Shown one piece after another: positions 47,719 through 62,155 of a DNA stretch of 64,000 nt. Both the position numbers and the translations under genes were made by a program. This DNA comes from Haematobia irritans (Eukaryota; Arthropoda; Insecta; Diptera; Muscidae). The notes below the pieces were generated by a model. That model did not search any database. It saw nothing but the letters and a program-made list of their open reading frames with translations, and was not told the origin of the DNA. The stretch is taken from assembly GCF_050003625.1 (NCBI RefSeq), contig NC_134399.1, positions 155,180,473-155,244,472 of the forward strand, in the 5' to 3' direction. Numbering within the stretch: the first letter of the stretch is position 1; each line of letters starts with the position of its first letter.

Positions 47719-48240
47719 AATATTTCTATAGTAATAAAATTTTAAATAAAATTTTTATAGAATTAAAATTTTGACAAAATTTGCTATAGAAATAAAATTT
47801 TGACAAAACTTTTTATAGAAATAACATTTTGACAAAATTTTCTATAAAAACAACTTTGAAAAAATGTTCTGCCAATATTCCACATATGTATATTGCCTTA
47901 AAATAAAATAAAAATAATATCGATTGTTCGAAACATTTCAAATAAATTGATATTGGCATTAAAATGGATCGATCCAGCCCATCTGCTAGTCAAACATTCT
48001 AGGAAACATAAAAAGATAGCCGTAATTGGAAGTTGATTTTCATTTACAATCATGCTGTACATTGATCGAATGAATAACGCAATGGAAACTAATTTGCGTA
48101 AAAACTTGCTTAGTTACAAATATGTGAAGTGTTTTAAAAAATTTGGTTCAGCCGGAGTCGGAGTCGAGCAAAATTTTTACGACTCCGAATCCGACTCCAG
48201 CAAAATCTTCAGACTCCGACTCCACAGCCCTGGGATTTAC

Positions 48241-48715
48241 ATTTACGAAAATTGGACAATAGGTTCGTATGGGAAATTTTCGAATAAAAGTTATTCAGTA
48301 TAAACTTGCAAGACAGTTATAATGGGTTTTATTCTCTTGGGTAATATTAGGAGAAGTGTACACGTTCACGAATTTATCATTAATTCAGTTAAAACGAAAT
48401 ATATGGATATTTTCTAATGCAGTTCTATGTGACATTGGACTTGTTGATGATTAACCAGCTGATAATTGCAAGTTTACCGGGACAAAAGTTTTTACTAGGA
48501 AATATAAATGAAGGACTTCCAGTAAAAATTTGTGATAGTAATCAAAATGTATCGAGTACGCAAACAGAGCTAATATGACTAAAATTTTCTTACAGTCTCA
48601 CAGAAATGGAAATAAAATGAATACAATTAAAATAATATGCATTTTAAGTGAAATAAAGCCTTTAAGATTGTTAAATTTCAATCAAAAATGTGACTTTTGA
48701 TACAAAAAAATTAGC
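48241..48715. other. Unclassified spacer
   Basis: Flank of H2 up to the next mini-me; AT-rich, no gene. It ends in AAAAATTAGCTTTTT, a T-rich site like that before the element at 38391. Confidence 0.4.
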
Positions 48716-51117
48716 TTTTTATACCCTCCATCATAGGATGGGGGTATATTAACTTTGTCATTCCGTTTGTAACACATCGAAATATTGCTCTAAGACCCCA
48801 TAAAGTATATATATTCTGGGTCGTGGTGAAATTCTGTGTCGATCTAAGCATGTCCGTCCGTCCGTCCGTCCGTCTGGTGAAATCACGCTAACTTCCGAAC
48901 GAAGCAAGCTATCGACTTGAAACTTGGCACAAGTAGTTGTTATCGATGTAGGTCGGATGGTATTGAAAATGGGCCATATAGGTCCACTTTTACGTATAGC
49001 CCCCATATAAAGGGACCCTCAGATTTGGCTTGTGGAGCCTCTAACAGAAGCATATTTCATCCGATCCGGCTGAAATTTGATATATGGTGTTGGTATATGG
49101 TCTCTAACAACCATGCAAAAATTGGTCCACATCGGTTCATAATTATATATAGCCCCCATATAAACCGATCCCCAGATTTGGATTGCGGAGCCTAAAAGAG
49201 AATCAAATTTCATCCGATCCGGCCGAAATTTGGTACATGGTGTTGGTATATGGTCTCTAACAACCGTGCAAAAATTGGTCCATATCGGTCCTTAATTATA
49301 TATAGCCCCCATATAAACCGATCCCCAGATTTGGCTTGTGGAGCCTCTAAAAGAAGCAAATTTCATCCGATCAGGCTGAAATTTGGTACATGGTGTTGGT
49401 ATATGGTCTCTAACAACCGTGCAAAAATTGGTCCATATCGGTCCTTAATTATATATAGCCCCCATATAAACCGATCCCCAGATTTGGCTTGTGGAGCCTC
49501 TAAAAGAAGCAAATTTCATCCGATCCGGCTGAAATTTGGTACATGATGTTGGTATATGGTCTCTAACAACCATGCGAAAATTGGTCCATATCGGTCCATA
49601 ATTATATATAGCCCCCATATAAACCGATCCCCAGATTTGGCTTGCGGAGCCTCAAAGAGAAGCAAATTTCATCCGATCCGGCTGAAATTTGGTACATGAT
49701 GTTGGTATATGATCTCTAACAACCATGCAAAAATTGGTCCACATCGGTCCATAGTTATATATAGACCCCATATAAACCGATCTCCAAATTTGGCTTGCGA
49801 AGCCTCAAAGAGAAGCAAATTGCATCCGATCCGGCTGAAATTTGGTACATGGTATTGGTATATGGTCTCTAACAACCGTGCAAAAATTGGTTCACATCGG
49901 TCCATATATATATATATATATATAGCGCCCATATAAACCGATCCCCAGATTTGGGTTGCGGAGCCTCAAAGAGAAGCAAATTTCATCCGATCCGCCTGAA
50001 ATTTGGTACATGATATTGGTATATGGTTTCTAACAACCATGCAAAAATTGGTCCACATCGGTTCATTTGGCTTGCGAAGTCTCCAAGAGAAGCAAATTTC
50101 ATCCAATCCGGTTGTAATTTGGAACATGGTGTTTGTATATGATCTTTAACAGCCGTGGCAGAATTGCTCCATATCGGTCCATAATTATATATAGCCATCA
50201 TATAAAACGTTCTCCAGATTTGACATCCGGAGCCTCTTGGAGGAACAAAATTCATCCGATTCAATTTAGGAACGTGGTGTTAGTATATGGTCGCTAACAA
50301 CCATACCAAAATTGGTCCAATCACACAAAATATCGGTTGATAATCATGGTTGCCACTAGAGCCAAAAATAATCTACCAAAATTTTATTTCTAGAGAAAAT
50401 TTTGTCAAAATTTTATTTCTAGAGAAAGTTTTGTTAAAATTTTATTCGGTTCATAATAAAATTTTCATCTTTGTCAAAATTTTATTTCTATAGAAAATTT
50501 TGTCAAAATTTTATTTCTATAGAAGATTTTGTTCAAATTTTATTCGGTTCATAATCATGGTTGCCACTCGAGCCAAAAATAATCTACCAAGATTTTATTT
50601 ATATAGAAAATTTTGTCAAAAGTTTATTTCTATAGAAAATTTTGTTAAAATAATATTTCTGTAGAAAATTTTGTAAAAATTTTCTTTCTATAGAAAATTT
50701 TGTCAAAATTTTTATTTCTATAGAAAATTTTGTGAAAATTTTATTTCTGTAGAAAATGTTGTCAAAATTTTATGACTACTTTGTCAAACTGAATTATATA
50801 CGTATTGCACGCAAAAAAATAATTCTTTCCTCCCAAACGAAATTTTAGACAAACAAAGTTCGTTTCTCATTTGCTTTTCGTTGAAACGAAGTGTATTTGG
50901 AAGAAAAGTATATTCTTTTTGTGATAAACGTTTATTCTTTTCCAGGATGTAATAACAATTTCATAAAGACTAACTCAAACAAATTTTTTTCTGGCTAATT
51001 GCATTTTCCCTCACATCTTTCTCACTTCCACGAAGTTTTTTATTTCTTAGCACCTTTTTCTGTAATACAAGCAATGTAGAAGAAATTATACGATTTTATA
51101 AATTTTAAATTTTTTTT

Positions 51118-51203
51118 ACCTTTCGCCTGGACGGAGAATCGAACCGCGGACCATGCAATTTGTAAGCCAACACACTATCCACTGAGCTATGTAGCCGTTA
51201 TAG
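51118..51203 (-). repeat. tRNA-derived (SINE-type) head, minus strand
   Basis: A-box-like TAGCTCAGTGG and B-box GGTTCGATTC at tRNA-like spacing; the segment begins GGCTACATAGC and runs past CGTCCAGGCG. The T-stem does not pair well, so I read it as a tRNA-derived SINE head rather than a working tRNA gene. Confidence 0.6.
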
Positions 51204-51307
51204 TCATCAATAGACAATTACCCATATAAGTTATATTTATATAGCATAGCTTGCGGCGCCCACGAGCCGATTAAACAAAGTTTAGTTAACAGAAAAATAC
51301 ATTTAGT

Positions 51308-51382
51308 TGGGCACCGTGGTGCAGTGGTTGCTACGTCCGACTTGCATGCCAAGGGTCGTGGGTTCGATCCCTGCTTCGACCA
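51308..51382 (+). repeat. tRNA-derived (SINE-type) head, plus strand
   Basis: ACCGTGGTGCAGTGG and GGGTTCGATCCCTGCTTCGA closely follow the start of the SINE at 34814-35137, whose body is absent here; a T-run follows instead. Confidence 0.65.
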
Positions 51383-52196
51383 AAGTTTTTTTTTTTTGTT
51401 TTTACATATATTCCAGAGATGGTCGAAAGATTCCGAAAAAATGTTCAACATTACATTCTACTATATTAAATTTTACTATGAACTTTAAAATGTGTCTTAT
51501 TAAAGACCTAAAGTCAGAAAAGAACAGTGTTTGAGATAAACGAAATGGACTGTGTTTTTGGTTCAAAAATAACTTTTTTTATTCAAAAAATAAAAATTTT
51601 GTACCAAATGAATTTTTTTGGTGATAAAAGTGTATACTTTTCGAAGCAATTCAAAAAACTCTAACAAAAGAAAAACGTTTTCGGTACACGTTTTCCAAAC
51701 GTTTTTTTTCTTTGCGTGTGGATCGATCTTTTTTGATTTAATATATATCACGTATGGACTTACATCAATTTAGAAGATGGTGTTAGGAGGTTTTAAGATA
51801 CCTTGCCATCGGCAAGCGTTACCGCAACTTAAGTAATTCGATTCTGGATGGCAGTGTTTAGAAGAAGTTTCTACGCAATCCATGATGGAGGGTACATAAG
51901 CTTCGGCCTGGCCGAACTTACGGCCGTATATACTTGTTTCTAGCTATTTTTTAACATTTTTTAGCTAGTTTTTTGGACAAATCTAGCGGTTTTTGGTGAA
52001 ACAATTCTGGCAACGCTGTATAACATACACATATAAATTCGATGAAAAACTCTATTCCTCAAATAATTGAAGTCAGTATTCATTTGGAAGAATTAGATTA
52101 TATGACACTTTGTAACCTGTTGCACAAAAAAAAAAAATCAGGTAAATTCATCAATAGCCTGTGAAAATAAATTTCATGTTAGTGCATTATTGCAGT

Positions 52197-52350
52197 AACA
52201 ACAAGCTATACGGCCGTAAGTTCGGCCAGTCCGAATCTTATGTACCCTCCACCATGGATTGCACAGAAACTTCTTCTAAACACTGCCATCCACAATCGAA
52301 TTACTTAAGTTGCGGTAGCGCTTGCCAATGGCAAGGTATCTTAAAATCAC
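52197..52350 (-). repeat. Isolated mini-me tail
   Basis: Reverse of the subfamily I tail: TATACGGCCGTAAGTTCGG and TACCCTCCACCATGGATTG to TGGCAAGGTATCTTAAAA. No core or head is attached. Confidence 0.7.
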
Positions 52351-52390
52351 TTAACTAATTGGAAAAATTTTCGTGAAATTTTTTTCTGTA

Positions 52391-53058
52391 TACACTCAAA
52401 AAAAAGTTTACTTGGATCCAAAGATTTTGACCTTCCTTTAAGGATTTTAGGTATTGATTCCGAGCCAAACGTGCGGCTTCTTTAAAATAAAGACATTTTT
52501 TACAGACCTCCCTGGCTTTAAATCTAGGATCGACAAAATTAAAATTGGATACAGATCTCATTTATCGAATTTTTATTCTCAGATTGCGACATATTAATAA
52601 AGGTATTCATGTACAAACAAATTCCAGTTTCAAAATTCAAATTATGCCAAGTACCTCAAAGTAAAAACTGTTTTCTTAATGCTAAAAAAAAAACTTTAAA
52701 CCAAAGATGCAAATCCTTAAAATAAATCTTAGCCTATATTTGAAGCGTTTTTATCTTAAATTTAAAAATTCAATATGTCAGTAGAGTTAAAGACGATTTC
52801 TTTATATTGAAAATGTTTTTCCTTATTTTAAGGAACATTTGCCTTACTTCAAAGATCTACAACTTCAACAGAGGGACGCAAAATTTCAAGATTTGTGTCC
52901 TAAATTAAATAAAAAAAATTTTGAATCAAGGATTATAAACTTTCTTTTAATTAAAATATCATTATTTTAAAGAATTTTGTCCTTATCATTGCGTAAATTT
53001 CGAGTCCTAAAATTTAAGATACATAATCTTCCTTATTAGGTCAATATTTTTTTCAGTG
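52391..53058. mobile_element. MITE-like element, CACTNAAAAAAA ends
   Basis: The left end CACTCAAAAAAAAGTTTAC is matched in reverse by TTTTTTTCAGTG at the right end, with TA outside both ends. The interior is AT-rich with many AAGGA and CTTAAA phrases and no coding frame. Fragments of the same family lie at 35172-35310 and possibly 43804. Confidence 0.55.
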
Positions 53059-55218
53059 TACCGAAAATCAATTTTATTCGACATTGAAGCGAAATATTAA
53101 ATTTTCCATAAGTCGATGTGTATGAAATTAGTTACTATTGTATCGATCATTTTTCCATATTCCCCCCAATTATTAGCTATTACTGATTAATTCATTTTTT
53201 CTTTATAAGTATAAAATTGGTCAATACGTACCCAAATATTTGGCAGTTGAAGATTGTATGAATTCAGCATGTAAAATTAGTGGACTATTGCCTCGACGTA
53301 CATATAATGCGCTGAAAATGTATCTCTATTTATATTTTGCAGGGACCACTAATGCCACAACAATTGCCTGCAAGAGGCAAATGCACTTACAAACACATAA
53401 CACTTTTGCAATCACTCACACACACTTACAGGCATTTTTGTTGGTTATAGCCTAGGGTACATGAATATAACATTTAGCATAAACCAAAACACCTTTTATG
53501 GTTTACTTGTATGTCGAACATCCGATGTATAAACCACCAAACAATATCTGCTCCATATTCAAAAACCAAAATTTTCTGTTACGATTTGCTTCGTTAGTTC
53601 ATGGATGGTTCGTATAACAACATCCGGTGAAAAAAAAAAAGAATCCTCCCAAAATCACTACAATTTGATAATCACTGGTGAACGTTGATAATATTTTTCT
53701 AAAGCGGGAATTTGTATGGAGTCCCTTCGCCTAACTCAGTTTTTCGACATGTCCATGTGAATAATGACCCTTAGGGTATGCGTACGCGTAAATATCCGCT
53801 TATGAGAGGCTTTAAAGCATTTAGTGCTATGCATGCATTTCCTGTTTCCGTTGTAAATTATGTTGGCTCACATTTATGTTGAGAGCATGGCACGCACACA
53901 CACACACAAATATATTCACAAACGCGCACACACACTCATTCACTCACTAATATCCTCTAAATAAACTTTGCGTTTTTGGGGGCAAAAAACGGAAGGAAAT
54001 TGTCCCCTTCCTAACACAAATAACACGAACAAAACAAAACCGTTTAGAACATTTGCTAAATGTCACCGACAATAAAACTAAAAGACCGCAACGAAACCAT
54101 AACGACATACAATGAACATAACAATTAAAACTAAAAGTTTAACTTATTTCGTTTTTGCACTTTGCTTTTAGCGGATGACTGTTGTCGTGTGGTAGATTAT
54201 TTTTGCTTTGGTGCATTAGTCAAGTGGTTGAGAAAATCTTTTAATGCAATTAGGGGTCAATGTATTGTCGTGAGAATAATGAATTTAAGCAGTTACCAAG
54301 AATGCCATCACTATTAAGTAGATTTGCGAATTGCGCGCTTTTTCTTCATATCCGGTTTAACGACCATTATTAAAGGTCCATAATAAAGCTTACGCGCTTT
54401 TTATTTAATTGATTTTTCATATCAGTCCTCTTTCACAATTTCCTTGTTACCTTAGCATAGTCCTTTACACTTAAGTACTCATAATTAATGGAGCTAATCA
54501 ATTTGTTTTGATTTCGACTTCCTTGGAGGGTGTTATTATTTTTCCATTCATTTGTTACCATTGATTTTTATTTGTTGTTTTTTTTTTTTTCTATGCCTCA
54601 CTATTTAATGGGTTGACCGAGTAAGTTTTTGTTTTGTTTTCCTCACTTCAACACCTCCAACTCCAGTTAAGGACAAGGTAAACATTCCTTTACAATAAAC
54701 CAAAACCCCTATGGAAATTCACCAAAGTCGTAAAGCAATTTCACTCCGTTTTATTTAAGCGCTATAAACGTCCTTTCATTGGCAATACCGTTTATGAACT
54801 AAACACTTGTTATCCTTAGATATCCTGTGTGATATCGTAACTTACAATTCGTGTAGTGTGTTGGTGTGTGTGCGCGCATTTTTGTTAAAAGGAATCTACG
54901 TTCATTCGTTGTTGTGTGTGCCTCGTAAGGTCTTACGACCTTTCGAACGAATACCACTGGCTGGCCGAATGTCACATCTGTTTACTTGTGGTTAGGTAAC
55001 GCATGCTCATTTAATCGAACTACAACTCACCACACTTTCCTATGGGCCAATTTAGCTAAGCTATTGTCTTTGATTCTCTTTGTCCTTATAAATGAGAGTG
55101 TTCCGGAGAGTGTGTTTATGTTTTCTCTTTTTGGAATACGAGATTGTTGAAGTTGTCCATTGGAAACATGTGCGTTTTCCAATGTCTATTGCAATGCAGG
55201 GAAATTTGGAAAGTTTTT
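53059..55218. other. Apparently single-copy non-coding region
   Basis: The longest part of the window not obviously built of its repeat families. A CA microsatellite lies at about 53893-53935 and CA/GT-rich patches at 53410 and 54860. I found no exon with convincing codon character. The short frames at 53240-53455 and 54807-54995 have no recognisable motif. Confidence 0.45.
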
Positions 55219-55580
55219 TTGTTGTTTCATGCCGTTGACTTTAGTTAAAGTTGGTTATCTGAGGAGATAAATTGTTGGTTAGTCTTGTTTTGTTATACCC
55301 GCAACCATAGGAATGAAATTGAAATTTTATTTGTAAAATATTTGTTTCCAACCATACGAGCATTGCCTTTTATATTTCGGGTTTAGAGAACAGAAATAAA
55401 TTTAAATCTTCGAAAATTGCTTAGTTTTTCCAAAATATTCATTCCAGAATATTCAGCTTTCAGCTGAAAATGTATATTCGTTTGTTCATCCCAAAATCGG
55501 CAATTTAAAACCAAAATGTTTTAAAAAGTTCTCATTTGGCAAAACGCTGATTACCACTAACTAACGGAAAAAGGTTTAAA
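55219..55580. repeat. Direct repeat of about 370 bp, left copy
   Basis: Matches 57835-58221 (CATGNCGTTGACTTTAG, GAGGAGATAAATTGTTGG, ATACCCGCAACCATAGGAAT) with scattered differences and a gap near the right end. Together the copies bracket a mini-me element. Confidence 0.85.
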
Positions 55581-55590
55581 CACCCTGTCG

Positions 55591-57832
<2,242 letters not shown>

Positions 57833-57834
57833 TA

Positions 57835-58221
57835 TTGTTGTTTCATGTCGTTGACTTTAGTTAAAGTTGGTTGTCTGAGGAGATAAATTGTTGGTTAGTT
57901 TTGTTTTGCTATATACCCGCAACCATAGGAATAAAATTGAAATTTTATTTGTAAAATATTTGTTTCCAATCATACATTGCCTTTTATATTTCGGGTTTAG
58001 ATAACAAAAATAAATTATAATCTTCGAAAATTGTTTTATTTTTTTCAAAAATATTCATTCCAGAATATTCAGCTGAAAATGTATATTCGTTTTTTCATCC
58101 CAAAATCGGCAATTTAAAACCAAAATGATTTAAAAAGTTCTCATTTGGCAAAACGCTGATTACTAAGCCGATTTCTTTTCTAAAAAGCCTCGTAATTCCT
58201 CTAAATAACGGAAAAAGGTTT
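57835..58221. repeat. Direct repeat of about 370 bp, right copy
   Basis: Second copy of 55219-55580, about 2.6 kb away. It keeps a segment (TACTAAGCCGATTTC to CTCTAAATAACGG) that the left copy has lost, and continues into flanking DNA at 58222. Confidence 0.85.
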
Positions 58222-58739
58222 AAAATATAGCGTTTTCTTAAAATATATGTCCCCACTTTGGGGATTTTTGATACGACTTTCAGGAATGTTATATTCAAAC
58301 TAGTTTCGCTGCAAACTCTATAAAAATCGTAATGATAACATAATTTGATCAAAAGTTTAAATTCATATTTTTAATTCCCAAAAACTTTTTGTAAAAAAAT
58401 GGTTCCTTGCACCAAAACCTTTCAATTTTCGGATTTTTTTTTATGATTACATAATAAGAAAATTCTCTGAAATACCGTTCACTATACCTCACTAACGCGG
58501 GTGAATGAATACCCAAATCTTAACCGCTTCGTACCAAGTTTGGTACACTTGACGATACCCTCACATATATTCCTAGTGCAAAATTTGAATTTGCATATTG
58601 TGCGAACATTTGGTCTCGGATGTTCGTATGAGTCTAACTCAGGCAGAAGATTTATATGGGAGCTAGTTATACCTAAATCTAAAATGAAGTCCACTAAATT
58701 TAGCACACTTAATTATATTACTAATTGTACTGTAAAATA
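58222..58739 (-). repeat. Spacer with a decayed mini-me II core
   Basis: From about 58480 there are worn phrases of the subfamily II core (TTTGGTACACTTGAC, TATATGGGAGCTAG, TTTAGCACACTTAATTATA). The first half has no recognised content. Confidence 0.45.
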
Positions 58740-59267
58740 TATTTTCTATTGAAATAAAATTTTGACAATATTTTCTATAGAAATAAAGAAACAAAATAAA
58801 ATTTTGACAAAATTTTCTATAGAAATAAAATTTTGATAAAATTTTCTATAGAAAAAAATTTTTGACAATATTTTCCATTGAAATAAAATTTTGATTAAAT
58901 TTTCTATGGAAAAAAAAAAATTAACAAAATTTTCTATATATAATCTTGACACAATTTTGTATATTTTTTTTTACCAAAATGTTCTACGTAGAATAAAATT
59001 TTGACGAAATTTTATATAGAAATACAATTTTGACATAATTTTTTATGAAAAAAAAAATTGTCAAAATGTTCTACATAGAATAAAATAAAGAAAAAAAATC
59101 TACAGAAATAAAATTTTGACGATATTTTCTATCGAAATAAAATTTTAACAAAATTTTCTATAGAAATAAAATGTTGATAAAATTTTCTATAGAAATAAAT
59201 TTTTGATAAAATTTTCTATAGAAATAAAATTTTGATAAAATTTTCTATAGAAATAAAATTTTAACTA

Positions 59268-59374
59268 TACAATTATTTTTCGAGCTTTATGGACAGATAT
59301 AGATTAAGGAACATGGTTCTATTAACCATGTTCCTTAATCTATATCTGTCCATAAAGTTCGAAAAATAATTGTA
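59268..59374. repeat. Near-perfect 51-bp hairpin
   Basis: Arms 59268-59318 and 59324-59374 pair over 51 bp with one mismatch (G against A opposite position), with a 5-nt loop CTATT. TACAATTATTTTTCGA is at the outer end. It could be a miniature foldback MITE or, if transcribed, a small-RNA precursor. Unlike its satellite surroundings in sequence. Confidence 0.85.
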
Positions 59375-59960
59375 TAATTAGATATAATGCATTTGGACGT
59401 CAATTGCCTGTTTCGGTATCAGGCTAACATGTAATATAATAAAATTTTAACAAAATTGTCTATATGTATAAAATTTTAACAAAATTTTGTATGGAAAAAT
59501 TGTTTAATCAAAATGTTCTACATAAAATAATATTTTGACAACATTTTCCATAGAAATAAAATTTTGATAAAATTTTCTATAGAAATAAAATTTTAACAAA
59601 ATTTTCTATGTATATAATTTTGACACAATTTTGTATGGAATTTTTTTTTATTAAAATATTCTACATAGAATAAAATTTTGACAAAATTTTAAATAGAAAT
59701 AAAATTTTTACAAAATTTTCTATGAAAAAAAAATTGTCCAAATGTTCTACATAGAATACCATTTTGAAAAAACTTTCTATAGAAATAAAATTTGACAGAA
59801 TTTTATATAGACATAAAATTTTGGCAAAATTTTTTATAGAAATAAGATTTTGACAAAATTTTCTATGAAAAAAAATTGTCAAAAGGTTCTACACAGAATA
59901 CCATTTTGAAAAAAATTTCTATAGAAATAAAATTTTCGTTTTGTTTGTTATTGTTGGCTT

Positions 59961-60430
59961 CTCTTCAATCGTTATTGTTGTTCTTGATCTCAGCTTAAAG
60001 CCATGCATTGACTAAACTACAAGTGTAGCTTAACCAACAGAGGAAAAGTATGCTTGTCAAATTTATTTGGGCAAAGCCCTATAGGCTGCAAGATTGTTGG
60101 ATGTAAAGGAAAAGAGATATGCTGGCAAATTTGTTTAGGCAGTAGCGGACTATCAAATCCTTTTTCGGGAGGTTCAAGTGTAGTTCACTTTGGGTTGAGT
60201 GAATTACCCGAATTTATTCTGATAATTGGTTGATAGTTTTGCTGCAAGTAGAGGATGCTGATGTGGAATGTGGTAATTCCGAAACAGCTGTACATCGAAC
60301 CATATTGCAGTCTATAGGGCTTTGCCCAAATAAATTTGACAAGCATACTTTTCCTCTGTTGGTTAAGCTACACTTGTAGTTTAGTCAATGCATGGCTTTA
60401 AGCTGAGATCAAATACAACAATAACGAAAT
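59961..60430. mobile_element. Foldback (long inverted repeat) MITE
   Basis: Inverted arms of about 120 bp (59961-60092 and 60304-60426) share CGTTATTGTTGT, GATCTCAGCTTAAAGCC, CATGCATTGACTAAAC, CAACAGAGGAAAAGTATG and GGGCAAAGCCCTATAG, separated by about 210 bp of unrelated DNA. The arms are almost identical, so the insertion is recent. No coding frame. Superfamily not assigned. Confidence 0.8.
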
Positions 60431-61984
60431 AAAATTTTGACAAAATTTTCTATAGAAATGAAATTTTGACAAAATTTTCTATGAAAAAAAATTGTCAAAA
60501 TATTCTACATAGAATAAAATTTTGACAAAATTTTCTATAGGCAGAAAATATTGGCAAAATTCTCTACAGAAATCAAATTTTGACAAGATTTTCTGTAGAA
60601 ATAAAATTTTGACAAATTTTTCTATAGAAATAACTTTAACAAAATTTTCTACAGGAATACAATTTTGACAATATTTTCTATAGAAATAAAATTTTTAAAA
60701 AAAGTTTCTATAGAAATAAAATTTTCACAAAATTTTCTACAGAAATAACATTTTGACAAAACGTTCGATAGAAATAAAATTTTGGCAAAAATTTCTATAG
60801 AAATAAAATTTTGAAAAAATTATCTATAGAAGTAAAATTTTTACAAAATTTTATATAGAAATGAAATTTTTACAAAATTTTCAATAGAAATAAAATTTTG
60901 ACAAAATTTTCAAAAGAAATAAAATTTTGACAAAATTTTCTATAGAAATAAAATTTTGACAAAATTTTCTATAGAAAATTTTATATAATTAATACATTTA
61001 TATAATAAAATTTTGACAACATTTTCTATGAAAAAAATTGTCAAAATTTTCTACATAGAATACCATTTTGAAAAAAATTTTCTATAGAAATAAAATTTTG
61101 ACAAAATTTTCTATAGAAATAAAATTTTGACAAAATTTTCCATAGAAAATTTTATATAATTAATACATTTATATAATAAAATTTTAACAAAATTTTCTAT
61201 ATATATAATTTTGACACAATTTTGTATGGATTTTTTTTATCAAAATGTTTTACATAGAATACAATTTTGACAAAATTGTTTATAGAAATAAAATTTTGAC
61301 AAAATTTTCTATGAAAAAAAATTGTCAAAATGTTCTACATAGAATAAAATTTTGACAAAATTTTCTATAGGCAGAAAATGTTGGCAAAATTCTCTACAGA
61401 AATCAATTTTTGACAAGTTTTTCTGTAGAAATAAAATTTTGACAAATTTTTCTATAGAAATAACTTTAACAAAATTTTCTACAGGAATACAATTTTAACA
61501 ATATTTTCTATAGAAATAAAATTTTTAAAAAAAGTTCCTATAGAAATAAAATTTTCTCAAAATTTTCTACAGAAATAAAATTTTGACAAAACGTTCAATA
61601 GAAATAAAATTTTGAAAAAAATTTTCTATAGAAATAAAATTTTCACAAAATTTTCTACAGAAATAAAATTTTGACAAAACGTTCGATAGAAATAAAATTT
61701 TGACAAAATTTTATATAGAAATGAAATTTTTACAAAATTTTCTATAGAAATAAAATTTTGACAATATTTTCTATAGAAATAAAATTTTGACAATATTTTC
61801 TATAGCAATAAAATTTTGACAAAATTATCTGTAGAAATACATGAACAAAAACTTTAAACAACATTTTGTATAGAAATAAACAAATTTCTAAGAAATAACA
61901 TTTTGACAATTTTTTTTTTCCAAAATGCAAAATAAGATTTTTTCTTGTTTGGTAGTTTTTGGTAGAATTTACTTCCAATTTTGG

Positions 61985-62155
61985 TAGATTATTTTTGACT
62001 CGAGTTGCAACCGTGGTTCCAATGCGTCAATTGAAGCTGGCTTGTCTTTATAGACATGAGGTTTAACATAGCCCAACAAATGTCCAAAATGTCCAATGGC
62101 GTTACATCGCACGGTCAAGGCGACAAATTGATCGGCTCCCAACGTGTTCACCGAA
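61985..62155 (-). pseudogene. Relic of a mariner-type transposase
   Basis: The minus strand reads LLGYVKPHVYKDKPASIDAL, which resembles the stretch after the third catalytic Asp in the copy at 7725-8477 (FLWGYVKSKVYRNKPATIPA). The preceding catalytic segment is out of frame and corrupted. Only about 170 bp survive, with no ends. Confidence 0.5.

Larger units (their letters stand above)
44436..48232 (-). mobile_element. hAT-like composite element H2
   Basis: Starts CAGGGCTGTGGAGTCGAG and ends CTCCACAGCCCTG, flanked by a perfect 8-bp target duplication GGATTTAC (44428-44435 and 48233-48240). The terminal 150 bp on the left match H1's right end in reverse. The interior holds a decayed mini-me II piece (44750-45180), 29-bp satellite (45180-46190 and 47719-47870) and a fresh mini-me II element (46190-47718). 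No transposase frame. Both the octamer and the CAGGG-type end are hAT hallmarks. Confidence 0.85.
50806..51721. mobile_element. MITE-like insertion with two divergent tRNA-like heads
   Basis: Ends GCACGCAAAAAAA (left) and TTTTTTCTTTGCGTGTG (right) are inverted copies. The insertion separates TATACGTATT from the mini-me tail; the intact form of the site is at 14325-14345. Inside are two tRNA-derived heads pointing away from each other (51118-51203 minus, 51308-51382 plus). Confidence 0.6.
48716..51943 (+). mobile_element. Mini-me/DINE-1-like element, subfamily I, interrupted
   Basis: Head TATACCCTCCATCATAGG; (GTCY)n GTCCGTCCGTCCGTCCGTC at 48852; about nine core units of roughly 153 bp; 29-bp satellite patches (50380-50780); an inserted element at 50806-51721; tail GGCCGAACTTACGGCCG and TATATACTTGTTT. 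A TA microsatellite is growing inside one core unit at 49905-49924. Confidence 0.7.
58740..61920 (-). repeat. 29-bp satellite array, reverse orientation
   Basis: Reverse complement of the same 29-bp unit (TTTCTATAGAAATAAAATTT). A higher-order duplication is visible: 60483-60710 recurs at about 61318-61540, and TTATATAATTAATACATTTA recurs at 60982 and 61152. A hairpin (59268-59374) and a foldback element (59961-60430) are inserted. Confidence 0.9.

Noticed and set aside
51118..51203. Functional tRNA gene
   Set aside because: A- and B-box-like segments are present, but the stems pair poorly and it lies inside a mobile element; a SINE-type head fits better.
53240..53455. Short protein-coding gene
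   Set aside because: 71 codons, no motif, no splice or promoter support, ends in CA-rich repeat DNA.
54921..54945. TCGTAAG/CTTACGA short palindrome
   Set aside because: Seven-base arms only, with nothing around it to suggest a function.
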